Under the pieces are notes generated by a model. It was not told the origin of the DNA, ran no database searches, and was given only the letters and a program-made list of their open reading frames with translations. Shown here piece by piece: positions 11,360 through 21,392 of a DNA stretch of 64,000 bases. Numbering within the stretch: position 1 is the first letter of the stretch; each line of letters begins with the position of its first letter. The stretch is from assembly GCF_905163445.1 (NCBI RefSeq), contig NC_053202.1, positions 9,672,001 to 9,736,000 of the forward strand, written 5' to 3'. Position numbers and translations under genes: made by a program. This DNA comes from Pararge aegeria (taxonomy: Eukaryota > Arthropoda > Insecta > Lepidoptera > Nymphalidae).

Positions 11360-11770
11360 AATAATAATAATAATAATAATAAATGCTTTTAATTCAGGCC
11401 AAATACCCATATGACAAAAATGACAAAAATTAAAACAAAAATACAAAAAATACTGTGAAGAAAAGCAGATATGTACACTACGACTACGATCTTAAATCAA
11501 TACTAACTTAAATCAAATTAAAATTGCAAGTAATACAAAAAAAAATTAAAAACAATATCAAAGTACTCGTACAATTACAAATTTCAAAAACTAAAAAAAT
11601 AAAATAATTAAAACTAAAAAAAAAAGTTTATTTCCGATTCGCACTGCGATGTTGTTACAACCAATGCCGGAAGAAGGCGACATCCAAGTGCTCGTACATT
11701 GCTATATGAACGTATCACGTACGCTCGTACATTTATATATGAATGAATATTTACAATAGAATAGAACGTT
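11360..11770 (-). repeat. LINE 3' end with (TAA)n tail
   Basis: On the minus strand this copy ends in GGCCTGAATTAAAAGCATTT followed by (ATT)n, matching 9765-9942. Upstream lies a long A-rich and T-rich 3' UTR. The ATTCGCACTGCGATGTTGTT block near 11637 probably belongs to the same insertion. Confidence 0.55.
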
Positions 11771-11774
11771 CATC

Positions 11775-12730
11775 AGGGCCTGGTGGCTTGAGATACAGGT
11801 TCTACCTAGTTCAAGCATCAGTCCCCACATTATAAATGTGTAACAAAATAGCCCGTAAGCAACATTATATTGTACTCATACTTATAAGTAATGTGGAGAA
11901 ATAAATAAATCATTCACCATTCATCAACATCATCAAAACTATATACCGTATTATTAATATCTCTCTCAAATTAATGTACTGAGGATATTAATAAAAACTG
12001 CCCTTAGAATGATCTAGCTATTAGAAAACCATGAGTACAAATTATCTCTGCTTGACCTACTCGAATAAATAGAATAAAACAAAAACTTGACTACGTTTTA
12101 GAAAAAGAAAACGACGTAGAAAATTACGTTCAGATACGTGACCTACTTGAATGAATAAACACAATATATCTAATTGAAAGTAAATCGAAACTACCTATTA
12201 ATTCCCTCGCTGATCCACAAACTGAGAGCAAAACAAAAACTGAATTCAGTTTGATACATGTTTGTTGCCTACGTGATAAATTGAATGTGCGATGGATTAC
12301 TGAGATCCACATTTATATACACATATACGTATCTAACTCAATTGAGTATTGAGCACAATCTATTGCATTTTGGAACTCTTTCCAAATGTTTGCTATCTCA
12401 CGACTCATAAGCGTTGACGCTTTAGTTTACGCACACCGAGTGATTCTCCAACTCAAAATGTCACTTTTTTATTCTTTATTGCTTTTATAAGTGAATAAAA
12501 AATGTTGAGACACTATTTTTAACACTCATGATATTTTAAAATCTCTTTTTATTATTTAAACTAATTAAATAATTGTTTGCAAAAGTTCTGTCTTGGACGT
12601 CTGTGTGTCTGTATGTGCGGATCCCGTATCTTGTGGTCACGATAACGAGCGAAATACTTCACTTATCGAATTGGTTTTCTTTTTATAGGCTTCACTATTT
12701 TGAGGAATAGAAGCCTATTACTTTCACGGT
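11775..12730. other. Intergenic stretch, no gene seen
   Basis: No recognised element except a short imperfect hairpin around 12686-12719 (ATAGGCTTC paired with GAAGCCTAT). No protein-like frame. Confidence 0.45.
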
Positions 12731-12735
12731 ATATA

Positions 12736-13005
12736 CATCATCATCAACCCGCTATCGGCACACTACATCATCATCGGTCTCCCCTCAGAATGTGAAGGGT
12801 TAAGGCCGTTGTCTACCACGCTGGCCAAGTGTGGATTGGTAGACTTCACACGCCGTTGAGAACATTATGGAGAACTCTCAGGCATGCAGGTTTCCTCACA
12901 GGGTTTTCCTTCACCGTTTAAAGCAAGTGATATTTAAATTGCTTAAATTAAAAACGCACATAACTCCGAAAAGTCAGTGGTGCGTGCTGGGGCTCGAACT
13001 CGGTA
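12736..13005 (-). mobile_element. SINE B, near-complete copy
   Basis: Reads on the minus strand. The diagnostic blocks are AGAACATTATGGAGAACTCT, a CTTCACCGTTTAAAGCAAGT block and the eroded B box near 12990. The (ATC)n tail is at the left end. Confidence 0.8.
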
Positions 13006-13054
13006 TCTACGAAACGATTTACGATTACTTATACGATACGATTCATTTTTGACC

Positions 13055-13465
13055 TACCAATGCATAAATTTAAAGAATATGTTAAAACACATTTATTACA
13101 GCGAGGTTACTATACAATTGATGAATTTCTTAATGACATAGGTTGCTTGGAAGCATCCGGCTCCGCTTTCATCTCTCACAAGATAGAAAAATGAATGTTA
13201 AAATGTAAAATGTAAATTTTTTGATGTTGGAAAAGAGCAACTGCTGAGTTTCTTGCCGGCTTCTTCTCGGTAGAATCTGCCTTGCGAACCGGTGGTAGAG
13301 TCACTACAAACAGACTACAGACAGACTTGCTCTAGAGTCTTCCTCGGAGTCCCTAGTGGGGCTCGGGGTAACCGTTCAGGGCGATGGCCCTTTGGCGAAG
13401 ACAGACTTGACGTTTCAAAAGTCCTTATATTTTTAGGCCTACTTGAAATAAATGAATTTTGAATT
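13055..13465 (+). mobile_element. CR1-like LINE, 5'-truncated copy with an insert
   Basis: Contains the last part of ORF2 (reading MHKFKEYVKTHLLQRGYYTI, compare the carboxyl end of the element at 40347), then the 3' UTR and a TGAATTTTGAATTTTTTTTT end. A 71-bp insert interrupts the 3' UTR at 13330-13400. Confidence 0.8.
13330..13400. mobile_element. 71-bp GC-rich insert with 9-bp target duplication
   Basis: ACAGACTTG occurs at 13321-13329 and again at 13401-13409. The uninterrupted paralogue at 17950 has one copy in the same context. The insert runs from CTCTAGAGTC to TTTGGCGAAG and is far more GC-rich than its surroundings. Its ends show no strong inverted repeat and there is no poly-A tail. 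Family unknown. Confidence 0.65.
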
Positions 13466-13484
13466 TTTTTTTAAAGCCGATGTA

Positions 13485-13630
13485 CTAGGCTGTTATCGCT
13501 TCATAAGCCCTGGTAAGCCTCATGCGCCTGAAATTACACCTGAAACCACGCCCTTTAGAACGGAACACAGTAATGCTTAGCGACAGAAATAAGCACGCGG
13601 TAGAGCCCTGAACGAGCTTTGTCACAAAAA
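13485..13630 (+). repeat. Dispersed repeat, shared with 57440-57665
   Basis: CTCATGCGCCTGAAATTACA, ACCACGCCCTTTAGAACGGA and CACAGTAATGCTTAGCG align with the block at 57560-57640. Family not recognised. Confidence 0.55.
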
Positions 13631-13839
13631 GTTCTACTTCTACTAATGAGATAAAACTTACGTCATTAGTATGAACTCAAAACATGCAAAGTTTCGTTTG
13701 AATTCAAACAGTACTTTTAGCATTATGCGCAACCAAGACATAGCCATACATTCCAAAATTAAAATAAAATACCTTTTGGGTTCAGTATCGATTCAATGTA
13801 CAGAATTCGACCCGTTACAGTTTTATTATAAGCAAAGTC

Positions 13840-13930
13840 AAAAGTCAAAGTCAAAGTCAAATATTTCTTTATTCAAATAGGCACATAGATGGCACTTTTG
13901 ATGCGTTGATTATATACAAAATGTGTACAT
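13840..13930 (-). repeat. LINE F 3' end, (GTCAAA)n-tailed
   Basis: (GTCAAA)n followed by TATTTCTTTATTCAAATAGG and CACATAGATGGCACTTTTGA. The same end is found on the plus strand at 17190-17360 and 34530-34715, and on the minus strand at 27137 and 35050. Truncated after ~90 bases. Confidence 0.75.
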
Positions 13931-13934
13931 GGCA

Positions 13935-14377
13935 GTGAGTAGTGATCTTTTTATTAGCACCATCTTACATTGTCATTTAAGCCTTAAAAGTAAGTACTTG
14001 GCCGAAAAACTATTTATGCACAACGTCTTAGCCACTTGTAACGAACACCTGTCTAACAGCGAACATTCCAGAAAAGCGCCCACGTTTTATCTCTTTACAA
14101 CGTGATAGGATAAATTTCTGAAGCGATAGAGTAACAAAGGTGCGGGTATTGTTACAGAAAAGCTTTTAATGCCAACGGAAAACGAAAATAACGGTCTTTT
14201 GTTTCCCAATATTGCCATTTTTAACAAGGTTTCGTGAGATTTACTAATGTTTTTCACCCGACCGGAAGGTTTATTATTTTAGACTACGATCAATAAGTTT
14301 TTATTTGCTCATTTAATTGTGGTTTCGCTTTATCAACCGCCGACTCAAGAGCGACGGTGTGCTATAAGTTTGATGCT
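13935..14377. other. Intergenic stretch, no gene seen
   Basis: No repeat family or protein-like frame is recognised. Confidence 0.4.
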
Positions 14378-14421
14378 ACCGTGTGTTTGTATGTGTGCGT
14401 GTGTGAGTGTGTGTGTTTTTT
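14378..14421. repeat. (TG)n-rich microsatellite
   Basis: Interrupted GTGTG tract ending in a short T run. Confidence 0.75.
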
Positions 14422-14694
14422 AAAGGTAAATTAGTCGGGAGTGTTCTTAGCTATGTTTGAAGAAAATCGGTCCTAGATAGCCACATCCATTAGAAGGCGT
14501 ATCAAATGAAAGGTAGTAAGTACAGTGACTAGTACAGTACTGATCACCACCACAAAATGGTGAATTAATTTTTGAAGGAAATCTTCTAATGCAACTTTCA
14601 AAAAGGTTGCGTTAAACGTTTAACGCTACCATTGATGTATTTATATTATCTGACAGATGATCATATTTTGACTATGTAATTCAACAAATCTGTC

Positions 14695-14813
14695 GCCAAC
14701 GTCCATACCATGTTGAATACACCGGTTCTCGTCCGATCACCGAAGTTAAGCAACATCGGGCGCGGTCAGTACTTGGATGGGTGACCGCCTGGGAACACCG
14801 CGTGATGTTGGCT
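14695..14813 (+). rRNA. 5S ribosomal RNA gene
   Basis: The sequence begins GCCAACGTCCATACCATGTT and carries the internal promoter segment AGCAACATCGGGCGCGGTCA-to-GGATGGGTGACC in the expected place. It ends GTGATGTTGGCTT, with a T5 run at 14813-14817 that fits RNA polymerase III termination. The 5' GCCAAC pairs with the 3' GTTGGC, closing helix I. Length of about 119 nt is normal. By eye the gene looks intact and very close to known insect 5S RNA. It encodes the small RNA of the large ribosomal subunit. Only one copy is visible in 64 kb, so it is either a dispersed copy or a 5S-derived pseudogene; intactness favours a functional or recently transposed gene. Confidence 0.92.
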
Positions 14814-14819
14814 TTTTGC

Positions 14820-15390
14820 TTTGTTTTGAAAAGAATCTAAAATGAATAAAGTCCATTTAATGGCTTTTTTACCTTTTTTAAATAAAATTAATATCGAAAA
14901 AGAAAGTCAAGTTGCTGCGTCTGCTTTGGTGAATATTTTGCCTGCAGATTTTTGATAGATTCTTGGTAAAAGCTTTAGAGCAGACAGAGTGTGAGATTTT
15001 CTACTTATCACGTGAAAGTTAACTAGCTTACTACAAAAGCTACTAAACGTAAGAAAACATTTCAAAGTAAATTAATTTAAAGAAAGAAATTAATTTAATC
15101 AATAAATAAAGTACGTAATTATTAGTGAATTACTTAATAACAACTTGCATTTCATTTATGTATCGTTTAAATATAGAATTAATGTGGAATCTCACTAATC
15201 GTATACAGTTTACGGATAGGTCTACCTTCTAAACACTTATATGTTAATTATGTTACAGAGTCTCGGTGATTAAACGCTATTATTCCATTCTGCGTTATTA
15301 ATTTTTTTTTTCGACAATAAATAGGTTATTGTGAGTTGGCTCATAGACAAACACACGAGGGGAAATAAAGAGATTTTTTATGCTGTTTTT
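14820..15390. other. Intergenic stretch downstream of 5S gene
   Basis: AT-rich; no second 5S unit, no repeat family and no protein-like frame recognised. Confidence 0.45.
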
Positions 15391-15394
15391 AAAA

Positions 15395-15700
15395 TTGTCA
15401 AACAGACTTGACAACTTTACGGTATTCTCGACAATGGCTCAGACGGAGTGTTAATTGCGCATAATATTCTCAAAATTTAGAAGTCAATTCACTCCGCCAA
15501 GTTTAGCGAGTTGCATGCCGCCTTCAGTTTGCAACCTAATTCCGTCGGCAGCTTAATTTAAGATAGTCTTTATGTAAATTACCTATGTAGTTAATTACTG
15601 AATAAATTGTAGTGTGTTAGAAACACTTTAACTCAGTAAGTACCTACCCGATCATTTGTAAGGATTACAATTTTAAGACTTTGTGACCATGGTTATCAAA
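15395..15700 (+). repeat. Diverged duplicated block, copy 1
   Basis: TGTTAATTGCGCATAATATT, CCGCCAAGTTTAGCGAGTTG, AACCTAATTCCGTCGGCAGC and TATGTAAATTACCTATGTAG recur in the same order at 16270-16590 and partly at 16600-16745. No frame is conserved. Confidence 0.75.
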
Positions 15701-16007
15701 CACGAAATCTGTGACAAAAGCTGATCCATCCTTGTAACCCAAAGACGTGGCGATGATTTTGAAAAAAGAAAAAATTAGCTATCGGTATGGAAAATACCGG
15801 TAGTAAAATTTTTGCAGTAATTTTCTTGTTCTTTGTCAACAAGACTGTTTATAAAGTTTCCTTTTTTTTATGTTAATTATTCTTTTATTTTTAATTAACT
15901 GTATTAGATCTACTCGCGAATTGGTACTTATCGTTTATCAAAGTTATAAATAAGTTGATCAAGTATCATAAAAAATGGTTAATTTTTTTTATTGCACATA
16001 ATTATAA

Positions 16008-16213
16008 CTAGCTGACCCGTGCAACTTCGTTGCACCAATAACCGATTACCGAAAAACACAAATAAAATGAAATTTTCTAAAAATGAATCCTAGCTAGATC
16101 GCCCCCGAAACCCCCTGTATACTAAATTTCATGAAAATCGTTGGAGCCGATTCCGAGATTCCAATTATATATATATATATATATACAAGAATTGCTAGTT
16201 TAAAGATATAAGA
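16008..16213 (-). mobile_element. Non-autonomous Helitron, 206 bp
   Basis: On the minus strand it starts A|TCTTATATCTTTAAACTAG and ends CTAG|T. A perfect 7-bp hairpin (GTGCAAC-GAA-GTTGCAC, at 16019-16035) lies a few bases before the CTAG. An internal (AT)n at 16165-16187 is the site at which a paralogue (46976-47683) was hit by another Helitron. This copy separates two copies of the duplicated block. Confidence 0.8.
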
Positions 16214-16269
16214 TATACACAAACATAACAAAAAACTTTCGGTCGGTTGTAGGTCTTTGTCGGTTGAAA

Positions 16270-16590
16270 ACAGACTGAACAATTTTACTTTTATCTTGCT
16301 TATAGCTCAGAGGAAGTGTTAATTACGCTTAATATTCTCAAAGTTAGCAGTCGCTTCAACTTCAATCCGCCAAGTTTAGCGAGTTGCATACCCTTAAGTT
16401 TACAACCTAATTCCGTGGGTAGCTTAATATAAGACTCGTCTTTATGTAAATTACCTACGTAGTTAATGTCTAAATAAAATGTAGTATATCAGACACGCTT
16501 AAGCGCTGTTAGTACTTGATCATTTGTAATCACCAAGTATTATATTTGCGCTTGCATTTTGCGACTTTGTAAGCCAAGTGTAGTGACTTC
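16270..16590 (+). repeat. Diverged duplicated block, copy 2
   Basis: Second copy of the 15395-15700 block with the same landmarks, diverged by substitutions and small indels. Confidence 0.75.
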
Positions 16591-16745
16591 TAAACTCAAA
16601 GTTTGAAGTCACTTCACTGTACCAAGTTTAGCGCGATGCATGGCTCCTTCAGTTTGCAAACTAATTCCGTTGGCAGCTTAATTTAAGAGTCTTTATATAA
16701 ATTATCTGCGTGGTTACTGTCTGTATCAATTTAACTGAATTAGAT
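16591..16745 (+). repeat. Diverged duplicated block, partial copy 3
   Basis: Contains CCAAGTTTAGCG, CTTCAGTTTGCAAACTAATT and GGCAGCTTAATTTAAGAGTC, as in the first two copies, but lacks their beginning. It starts with a short palindromic AAGTGACTTC-type motif. Confidence 0.65.
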
Positions 16746-17045
16746 CTCATCAACATCATCATCCGCAGCCTATTAATGTCCGACAACTCGGAACCGGGCT
16801 CGTCTCATAGGGTTTTAGAGCACATACTCACCACGCTGCTCCAATGCGGGTTGGTGTCTTTTAACGACTATTACCACAAGTAAGTGTTAAAAACCGGGAC
16901 AAACGACTTGACGTTCACTTTGGTACTGGACATTCTTAGAAAAATGCACTATATTTTTTATAGGTATTTTTTATCCCGTCCCTGGATTCGAACCAGTACC
17001 ATATGATCCGTAGTTGAACATGCTGACCACTAGACCAACGAGATA
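16745..17045 (-). mobile_element. SINE C, complete copy
   Basis: On the minus strand the tRNA-like head reads GTTGGTCTAGTGGTCAGCAT with the B box GGTTCGAATCC at 16985-16995. The body contains CCAACCCGCATTGGAGCAGC and ends in a (GAT)n tail. Related pieces lie at 6352-6612, 51186-51270 and 54170-54310. Confidence 0.75.
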
Positions 17046-17080
17046 GAATCAGGTCTACTTGCATGTATCCACTTATTTAA

Positions 17081-17180
17081 TCCTACAAATATTATAAACC
17101 CGAAAGTTTGTGACGATGCACGGTTATATGGATGGATGTTACTCTTTGACGCAAAAACAATATTTTCTTTAACACACTAA
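17081..17180 (+). mobile_element. Helitron-like 5' part
   Basis: A|TCCTACAAATATTATAAAC and GAAAGTTTGTGACGATG match Helitron-like 5' ends in this window. The 3' end was not found before the LINE F fragment. Confidence 0.45.
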
Positions 17181-17189
17181 ATAGATAGA

Positions 17190-17360
17190 AGACCAGGGCG
17201 CGTTTGGAACTCTCGTAGCTTTAGTTTTAAGTTACGAATGTAGTTACCGCCATCACTACTCACTGCTATGTTCACATTTTGTAAATAATCAACGCATCAA
17301 AAGTGCCATCTATGTGCCTATTTGAATAAAGAAATATTTGTCTTGACTTGACTTGACTGA
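17190..17360 (+). repeat. LINE F 3' end
   Basis: GACCAGGGCGCGTTTGGAAC, CTCGTAGCTTTAG, GCATCAAAAGTGCCATCTAT and AATAAAGAAATATTTG followed by (CTTGA)n. This is the plus-strand form of the family at 13840, 27137, 34530 and 35050. Confidence 0.75.
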
Positions 17361-17394
17361 AGAAACATAAAGACAACAAAAAATTGAATAAAAC

Positions 17395-17665
17395 TAGCCA
17401 CTCTCCACCACATGCGTGTATAAATGCCACGCATACAACAAACACTACCTACACCGCTTCCACATCACCACTGACGATAAGTACCCTTGTGACAACTCCA
17501 CCAGCCAAACCCTTGACCATCTATTTCGGGAATGTCCCCGCTTCGGAAGACTCCGCCTGGACCATGAGTTCCTTTGCGGGCACCTTGTGGTGTCCCCCTA
17601 TGAGCTGCGCTCTCTGATGCGAAAAAGATCTGCCTTGCAATCTTACACCGACATGATCAACAAGA
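17395..17665 (+). pseudogene. LINE ORF2 carboxyl end, interrupted
   Basis: The frame reads CHAYNKHYLHRFH, then SQTLDHLFRECPRF and later SALQSYTDMINKKW. A His/Cys cluster followed by 'HLF.ECP.F' is typical of the extreme carboxyl end of I/R1/Jockey-type LINE proteins. The frame is cut at about 17665 by a CR1-like fragment. It seems to resume at 18018 with SILSDLKKFNTT and a stop, which would be the original end. No catalytic domain is present. Confidence 0.6.
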
Positions 17666-18017
17666 AATGGTCATAAATTAGTGTCATCTGCATATCGTAA
17701 GGTACAGGGATCATTTGTGGGATTGAGTATACGCTTTTATAATATGATTCCTAAGGTGATTTTGGACTTGCCAATGCACAAGTTTAAAGAATTTGTTTTA
17801 CACATTTATTACAGCGAGGTTACTATACAATTGATGATTTTTTTATGTAATGCAAAATGTAAATTGTTGATGTAGGAAAAGAGCAACTGCTGAGTTTCTT
17901 GCCGGCTTCTTCTCGGTAGAATCTGCCTTCCGAACCGGTGGTAGAATCACTACAAACAGACAGACTTGACGTTTCAAAAGTGCTTATATTAGGCCTACTT
18001 GAAATAAATGAATTTTG
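17666..18017 (+). mobile_element. CR1-like LINE fragment nested in another LINE
   Basis: Begins in ORF2 (KVQGSFVGLSIRFYNMIPKV, identical in wording to the carboxyl region of the element at 40347-41489) and ends AAATAAATGAATTTTGAA. A deletion removes part of the ORF2-UTR junction. The host LINE reading frame resumes on the far side. Confidence 0.75.
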
Positions 18018-18240
18018 AAAACTCCATCCTGAGTGACCTCAAGAAATTCAACACTACTTAGTAGATTATAAATTTTTAGTAATAATTATTATAAGTGTGT
18101 AAATTTTAAAGTTTTAGTTTATCTATGAGTATAGGAAGAACAGCCTGGCCGATGTGTTCAAATCGCAGAAGGCTGCACTTTTCTTTTTCAAAAATTGTAT
18201 CTTACGAAACTGTTAATTATAAGCATATAAAATAAGAAAA
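18018..18240 (+). repeat. Host LINE remainder and 3' UTR
   Basis: Continues the LINE at 17395-17665: a short carboxyl tail, a stop, then an AT-rich 3' UTR with ACAGCCTGGCCGATGTGTTC near 18150. Confidence 0.5.
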
Positions 18241-18364
18241 TGTAAGAAAACTAAACACACTTCACCTCTTCCACTTCAGAATGCAGTTTAAAAAAAATAC
18301 GTGTAGGTACATACTTATTTACCGCTGGTAACACTGCGAGGCGCTGTGTATTCCAAGACCATAA

Positions 18365-19039
18365 GATCATCAACCCATTACGGCTACTAAAGGCTACGGG
18401 TCTCCTCCCGCAATTAGAAGAGTTAAGGCCGTAGTCCACCACGCTGGCTCAGTCACGCCATTGAGAACATTATTGAGAACTCTCAGGATGTATTCACCGT
18501 TGAAGCAAGTGATATTTTAATTACTTAAAGCGCTCATAACTGAGAAATGTTTGAACTCGACCGCCCGAAACTGAAGCCAAAGTCCTAACCACTATGACCG
18601 CTCCCATAAGAAACCTGAGATAATTTTGTCCAGCTCCTTAAGTTGGTGGACTTCACACGCCATTGAGAACATTATTGAGAAATCTCAGGATGTATTCACC
18701 GTTGAAGCAAGTGATATTTTAATTTCTTAAAGCGCTCATAACTGAGAAATGTTTTAACTCGACCGCCCGAAACTGAAGCCAAAGTCCTAACCACTATGAC
18801 CGCTCCCATAAGAGACCTGAGATAATTTTGTCCAGCTCCTTAAGTTGGTGGACTTCACACGCCATTGAGAACATTATTGAGAACTCTCAGGATGTATTCA
18901 CCGTTGAAGCAAGTGATATTTTAATTTCTTACAACGCTCATAACTGAGAAATGTTTGAACTCGACCGCCCGAAACTGAAGCCAAAGTCCTAACCACTATC
19001 ACCGCTTCCATAAGAAACCTGCGATAATTTTGTCCAGCT
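18365..19039 (-). mobile_element. SINE B with tandem triplication
   Basis: A minus-strand SINE B starts at 18365. The part beginning CGCCATTGAGAACATTATTG is present three times, at 18456, 18658 and 18860, exactly 202 bases apart. The last unit ends near 19039. The units are nearly identical, differing mainly by single bases, so the expansion is recent compared with the SINE itself. The tRNA-like head is within the duplicated unit. Confidence 0.85.
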
Positions 19040-19059
19040 ATGGGGTGATAATGATAATG

Positions 19060-19112
19060 ATAGAAGAGAGTGTAAGAGCTGCCTCCATGGCAGCTCTTAC
19101 ACTCTCTTCTAT
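19060..19112. repeat. Perfect 24-bp hairpin
   Basis: Arms 19060-19083 and 19089-19112 are fully complementary around the 5-base loop TCCAT. It lies directly beside the SINE B triplication. If transcribed it would give a short perfect stem, but there is no evidence of transcription. Confidence 0.9.
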
Positions 19113-19119
19113 GAGACAC

Positions 19120-19595
19120 GAAGCAATATTCAGCAGAGGGTGTTAGTACATTTAAGCGGTATCACCTAATGCCAAACTTAAAACGATCTGGTTTTTTTTA
19201 TTTTCTTCCCGCACTTAACGATAACTGCGCTTCTCCTAACGATGTCAATTCGGCAAAAAGGATCCTGGAAAGCTCGAAAAGTTTTACTTATTTTAGATTA
19301 GTGTAACCAGATGCCACACTTTTTACGGACATCTCGTATTTTTTTAATACCACAACTTACCACCCAGCCTATTTCAGAATGTGTATTTCAATTACAGGCA
19401 CGTGTTTAATATCTAAGCATAAAATTTATTTAGTTGTCATTCTGTTAGTTAATATTCTTAATTTCTATCTAGATGGTGTTTTTCTACTAGTTAAGCCATT
19501 TCATTTTATACCCATTTTGAGGAAGTTGTGGAAACACATGAAATTTACCATTTGGTTGTGGCGGTCATCTCGGATTAGAAATTATTATAGTGTAT
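19120..19595. other. Intergenic stretch, no gene seen
   Basis: No recognised family or protein-like frame. Confidence 0.4.
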
Positions 19596-19599
19596 AGTA

Positions 19600-20271
19600 T
19601 TGTACTGGTTGGAAATCGAAAGCATTGCTAACTGTGAGGTTGTGCAAACCTACATTTATCTTGGTTCAACTATATCTAATACTGGAGGATATGACCTCGA
19701 AATTCGAAGACGGTGTGCGATAACAAGGTCTGCAGTGGAGAAGCTTAATAAGATATGGAAAGATAAGAGAACAACCAAAACCACTAAGATTCGACTCATG
19801 AGGTGCCTTGTCTTTCCAATATTTTTATACGGAGCGGAGACCTGGACACTTAGACTACAAGACCGCCGAAAAATCGATGCCCTAGAGATGTGGTGCTGGA
19901 GACGCCTTTTAAAGATCCCTTGGACTGCATTCCGCACCAACAATTCCATTTTAAAAGAACTGAATATCAAGGAACGACTTTCGTCTACGGTGCAGTTACG
20001 CATATTCAAGTTTTTTGGCCACATCTCAAGGAATGAGGAGTCGATTGAACGATTGGTGGTGCAAGGACAGGTTGAAGGAAAAAGGGCAAGAGGGCGGTCA
20101 CCTACTCGTTGGATAGATACGGTGAAATCGTTGACCCAGACAACTGTGGTAGAATGTTTTCGACATGCTACCAACCGCCAAAAGTGGAGAAGACTCGCGC
20201 GTGAAGCCGTGCAATCCAGTACCCATATTGATTTGGTACTCAAAAATAAAATACTTTTGTGTAGCTCTTAA
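19600..20271 (+). pseudogene. RTE-like LINE, reverse-transcriptase carboxyl region
   Basis: The open frame of ~223 codons contains YLGSTISNTGGYDLEIRRR, LVFPIFLYGAETWTL, DALEMWCWRRLLKIPWTAF and FGHISRNEESIERLVVQG. These are the post-polymerase motifs of RTE-like LINE proteins ('LYGAE.W', 'EM..WRR.L.I.W', 'F.GH..R'). The polymerase palm with its FADD box and the endonuclease are missing, so this is a 5'-truncated insertion whose first methionine is not a real start. The frame is unusually intact, which suggests a relatively young copy. Clade placement (RTE versus a relative such as Proto2) is inference. Confidence 0.75.
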
Positions 20272-20450
20272 TTCAAAATATACAATTTTGGATTATAAGC
20301 CTTAAAGTGATGGAATAAGATCCAACAACCGTCATGAAAACATAAAAGGAGACGTAATATTTTACTTTATTATATCAATTTACTCATAGTATAATTACAA
20401 TAGTTCTACCAAGGTATGCAGGTTAAAGTGAACTACAAAAAAGCTTTGTT

Positions 20451-20523
20451 ATGAATTATTACTCCAACTAAGCGAAATATCGGTAGCGAATTATTACTCC
20501 AACTAGGCGAAATATCGGTAGCA
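20451..20523 (+). repeat. 36-bp tandem duplication
   Basis: GAATTATTACTCCAACTA(A/G)GCGAAATATCGGTAGC occurs twice back to back (20452-20487 and 20488-20523), with one difference. Confidence 0.85.
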
Positions 20524-20550
20524 CAAATAATATCCGACTAAGTTTTGTGG

Positions 20551-20612
20551 ACTTCTTCTTAGACCACGGCGCATTTTGAACCCTCGTACTACCTAGTTCT
20601 CGTAGTTTATAT
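20551..20612 (+). repeat. LINE F-related fragment
   Basis: GACTTCTTCTTAGACCACGG followed by CGCATTTTGAACCCTCGTA resembles the start of the LINE F 3' region at 34550. Short and diverged. Confidence 0.45.
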
Positions 20613-20619
20613 TTATTAA

Positions 20620-21278
20620 GCTTATATAAATATAAATTAAGCTTATCTTAAAACTGAATATAAAATACAAAATTAATTGCTCGTATTTCTGAGGTGTTAA
20701 AAAGATAGAAATACAGGTAAACCTACTCTACGCTTAAAATAGATGCATAGATTCAAAAGACCTTATAATATTTATCTGTTACATTATATTTTAACAGTCC
20801 TCAATTAATTTATTTAAAAGTCCTGTCCGTTCCAAGACTGTAACTATAAAAATACTTCTCCAATAAAATATATCTCCCGATTATTTTGCACGATCGCTTG
20901 GAAACACTACTATTAACGTTCAAATTATCAGAAACCGTCTGAAACCAACGGGAAATGAGTTTGAAGCAATTTCCTAAGGTGTATCTATACTCGCGCGCTT
21001 TCATATACATCTTGCGTGTAGCATGCCTTATTTATTACTTAGTTAACAAAGATAAAGTCAACTCCGTACTAACCATTTAAAATATAAACACTTTTTTTTC
21101 TAACTATTATTTTTTACCAATGAATAATCGACATTGCACAGATTGCGTGACCATTGAAAAACAAAAAATACACCGTGTATATAGAATATCAATCTATGTA
21201 CATACAATCGTTTCTTGTCTGTCGTGCAGCTTCGTTTAGAAGTGGACTGCTAAAGAGTGCTAAACGTATGAACCGAGC
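20620..21278. other. AT-rich stretch, no gene seen
   Basis: No recognised family or protein-like frame. Confidence 0.4.
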
Positions 21279-21279
21279 T

Positions 21280-21392
21280 TTTAGGAGACGAGGCGAGATG
21301 AGACGAGTGAAGGCGAGGCGAAACAAGAAAAGCAGAGGCGATGTGAGATAAGACGAGCGTAGGCTAGGCGAGACATAAAGAGCGGTGGCGAG
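21280..21392 (+). repeat. Degenerate purine-rich repeat
   Basis: Imperfect repetition of GGCGAGACGAG-type words. One strand is almost entirely purine. No protein is suggested. Confidence 0.55.

Noticed and set aside
17416..17676. Host zinc-finger protein
   Set aside because: The His/Cys pattern with 'HLF.ECP.F' fits the carboxyl end of LINE ORF2, and the frame is cut by another retrotransposon.
19656..20243. 195-codon minus-strand frame
   Set aside because: Antisense shadow of the RTE-like fragment, with no recognisable domain.
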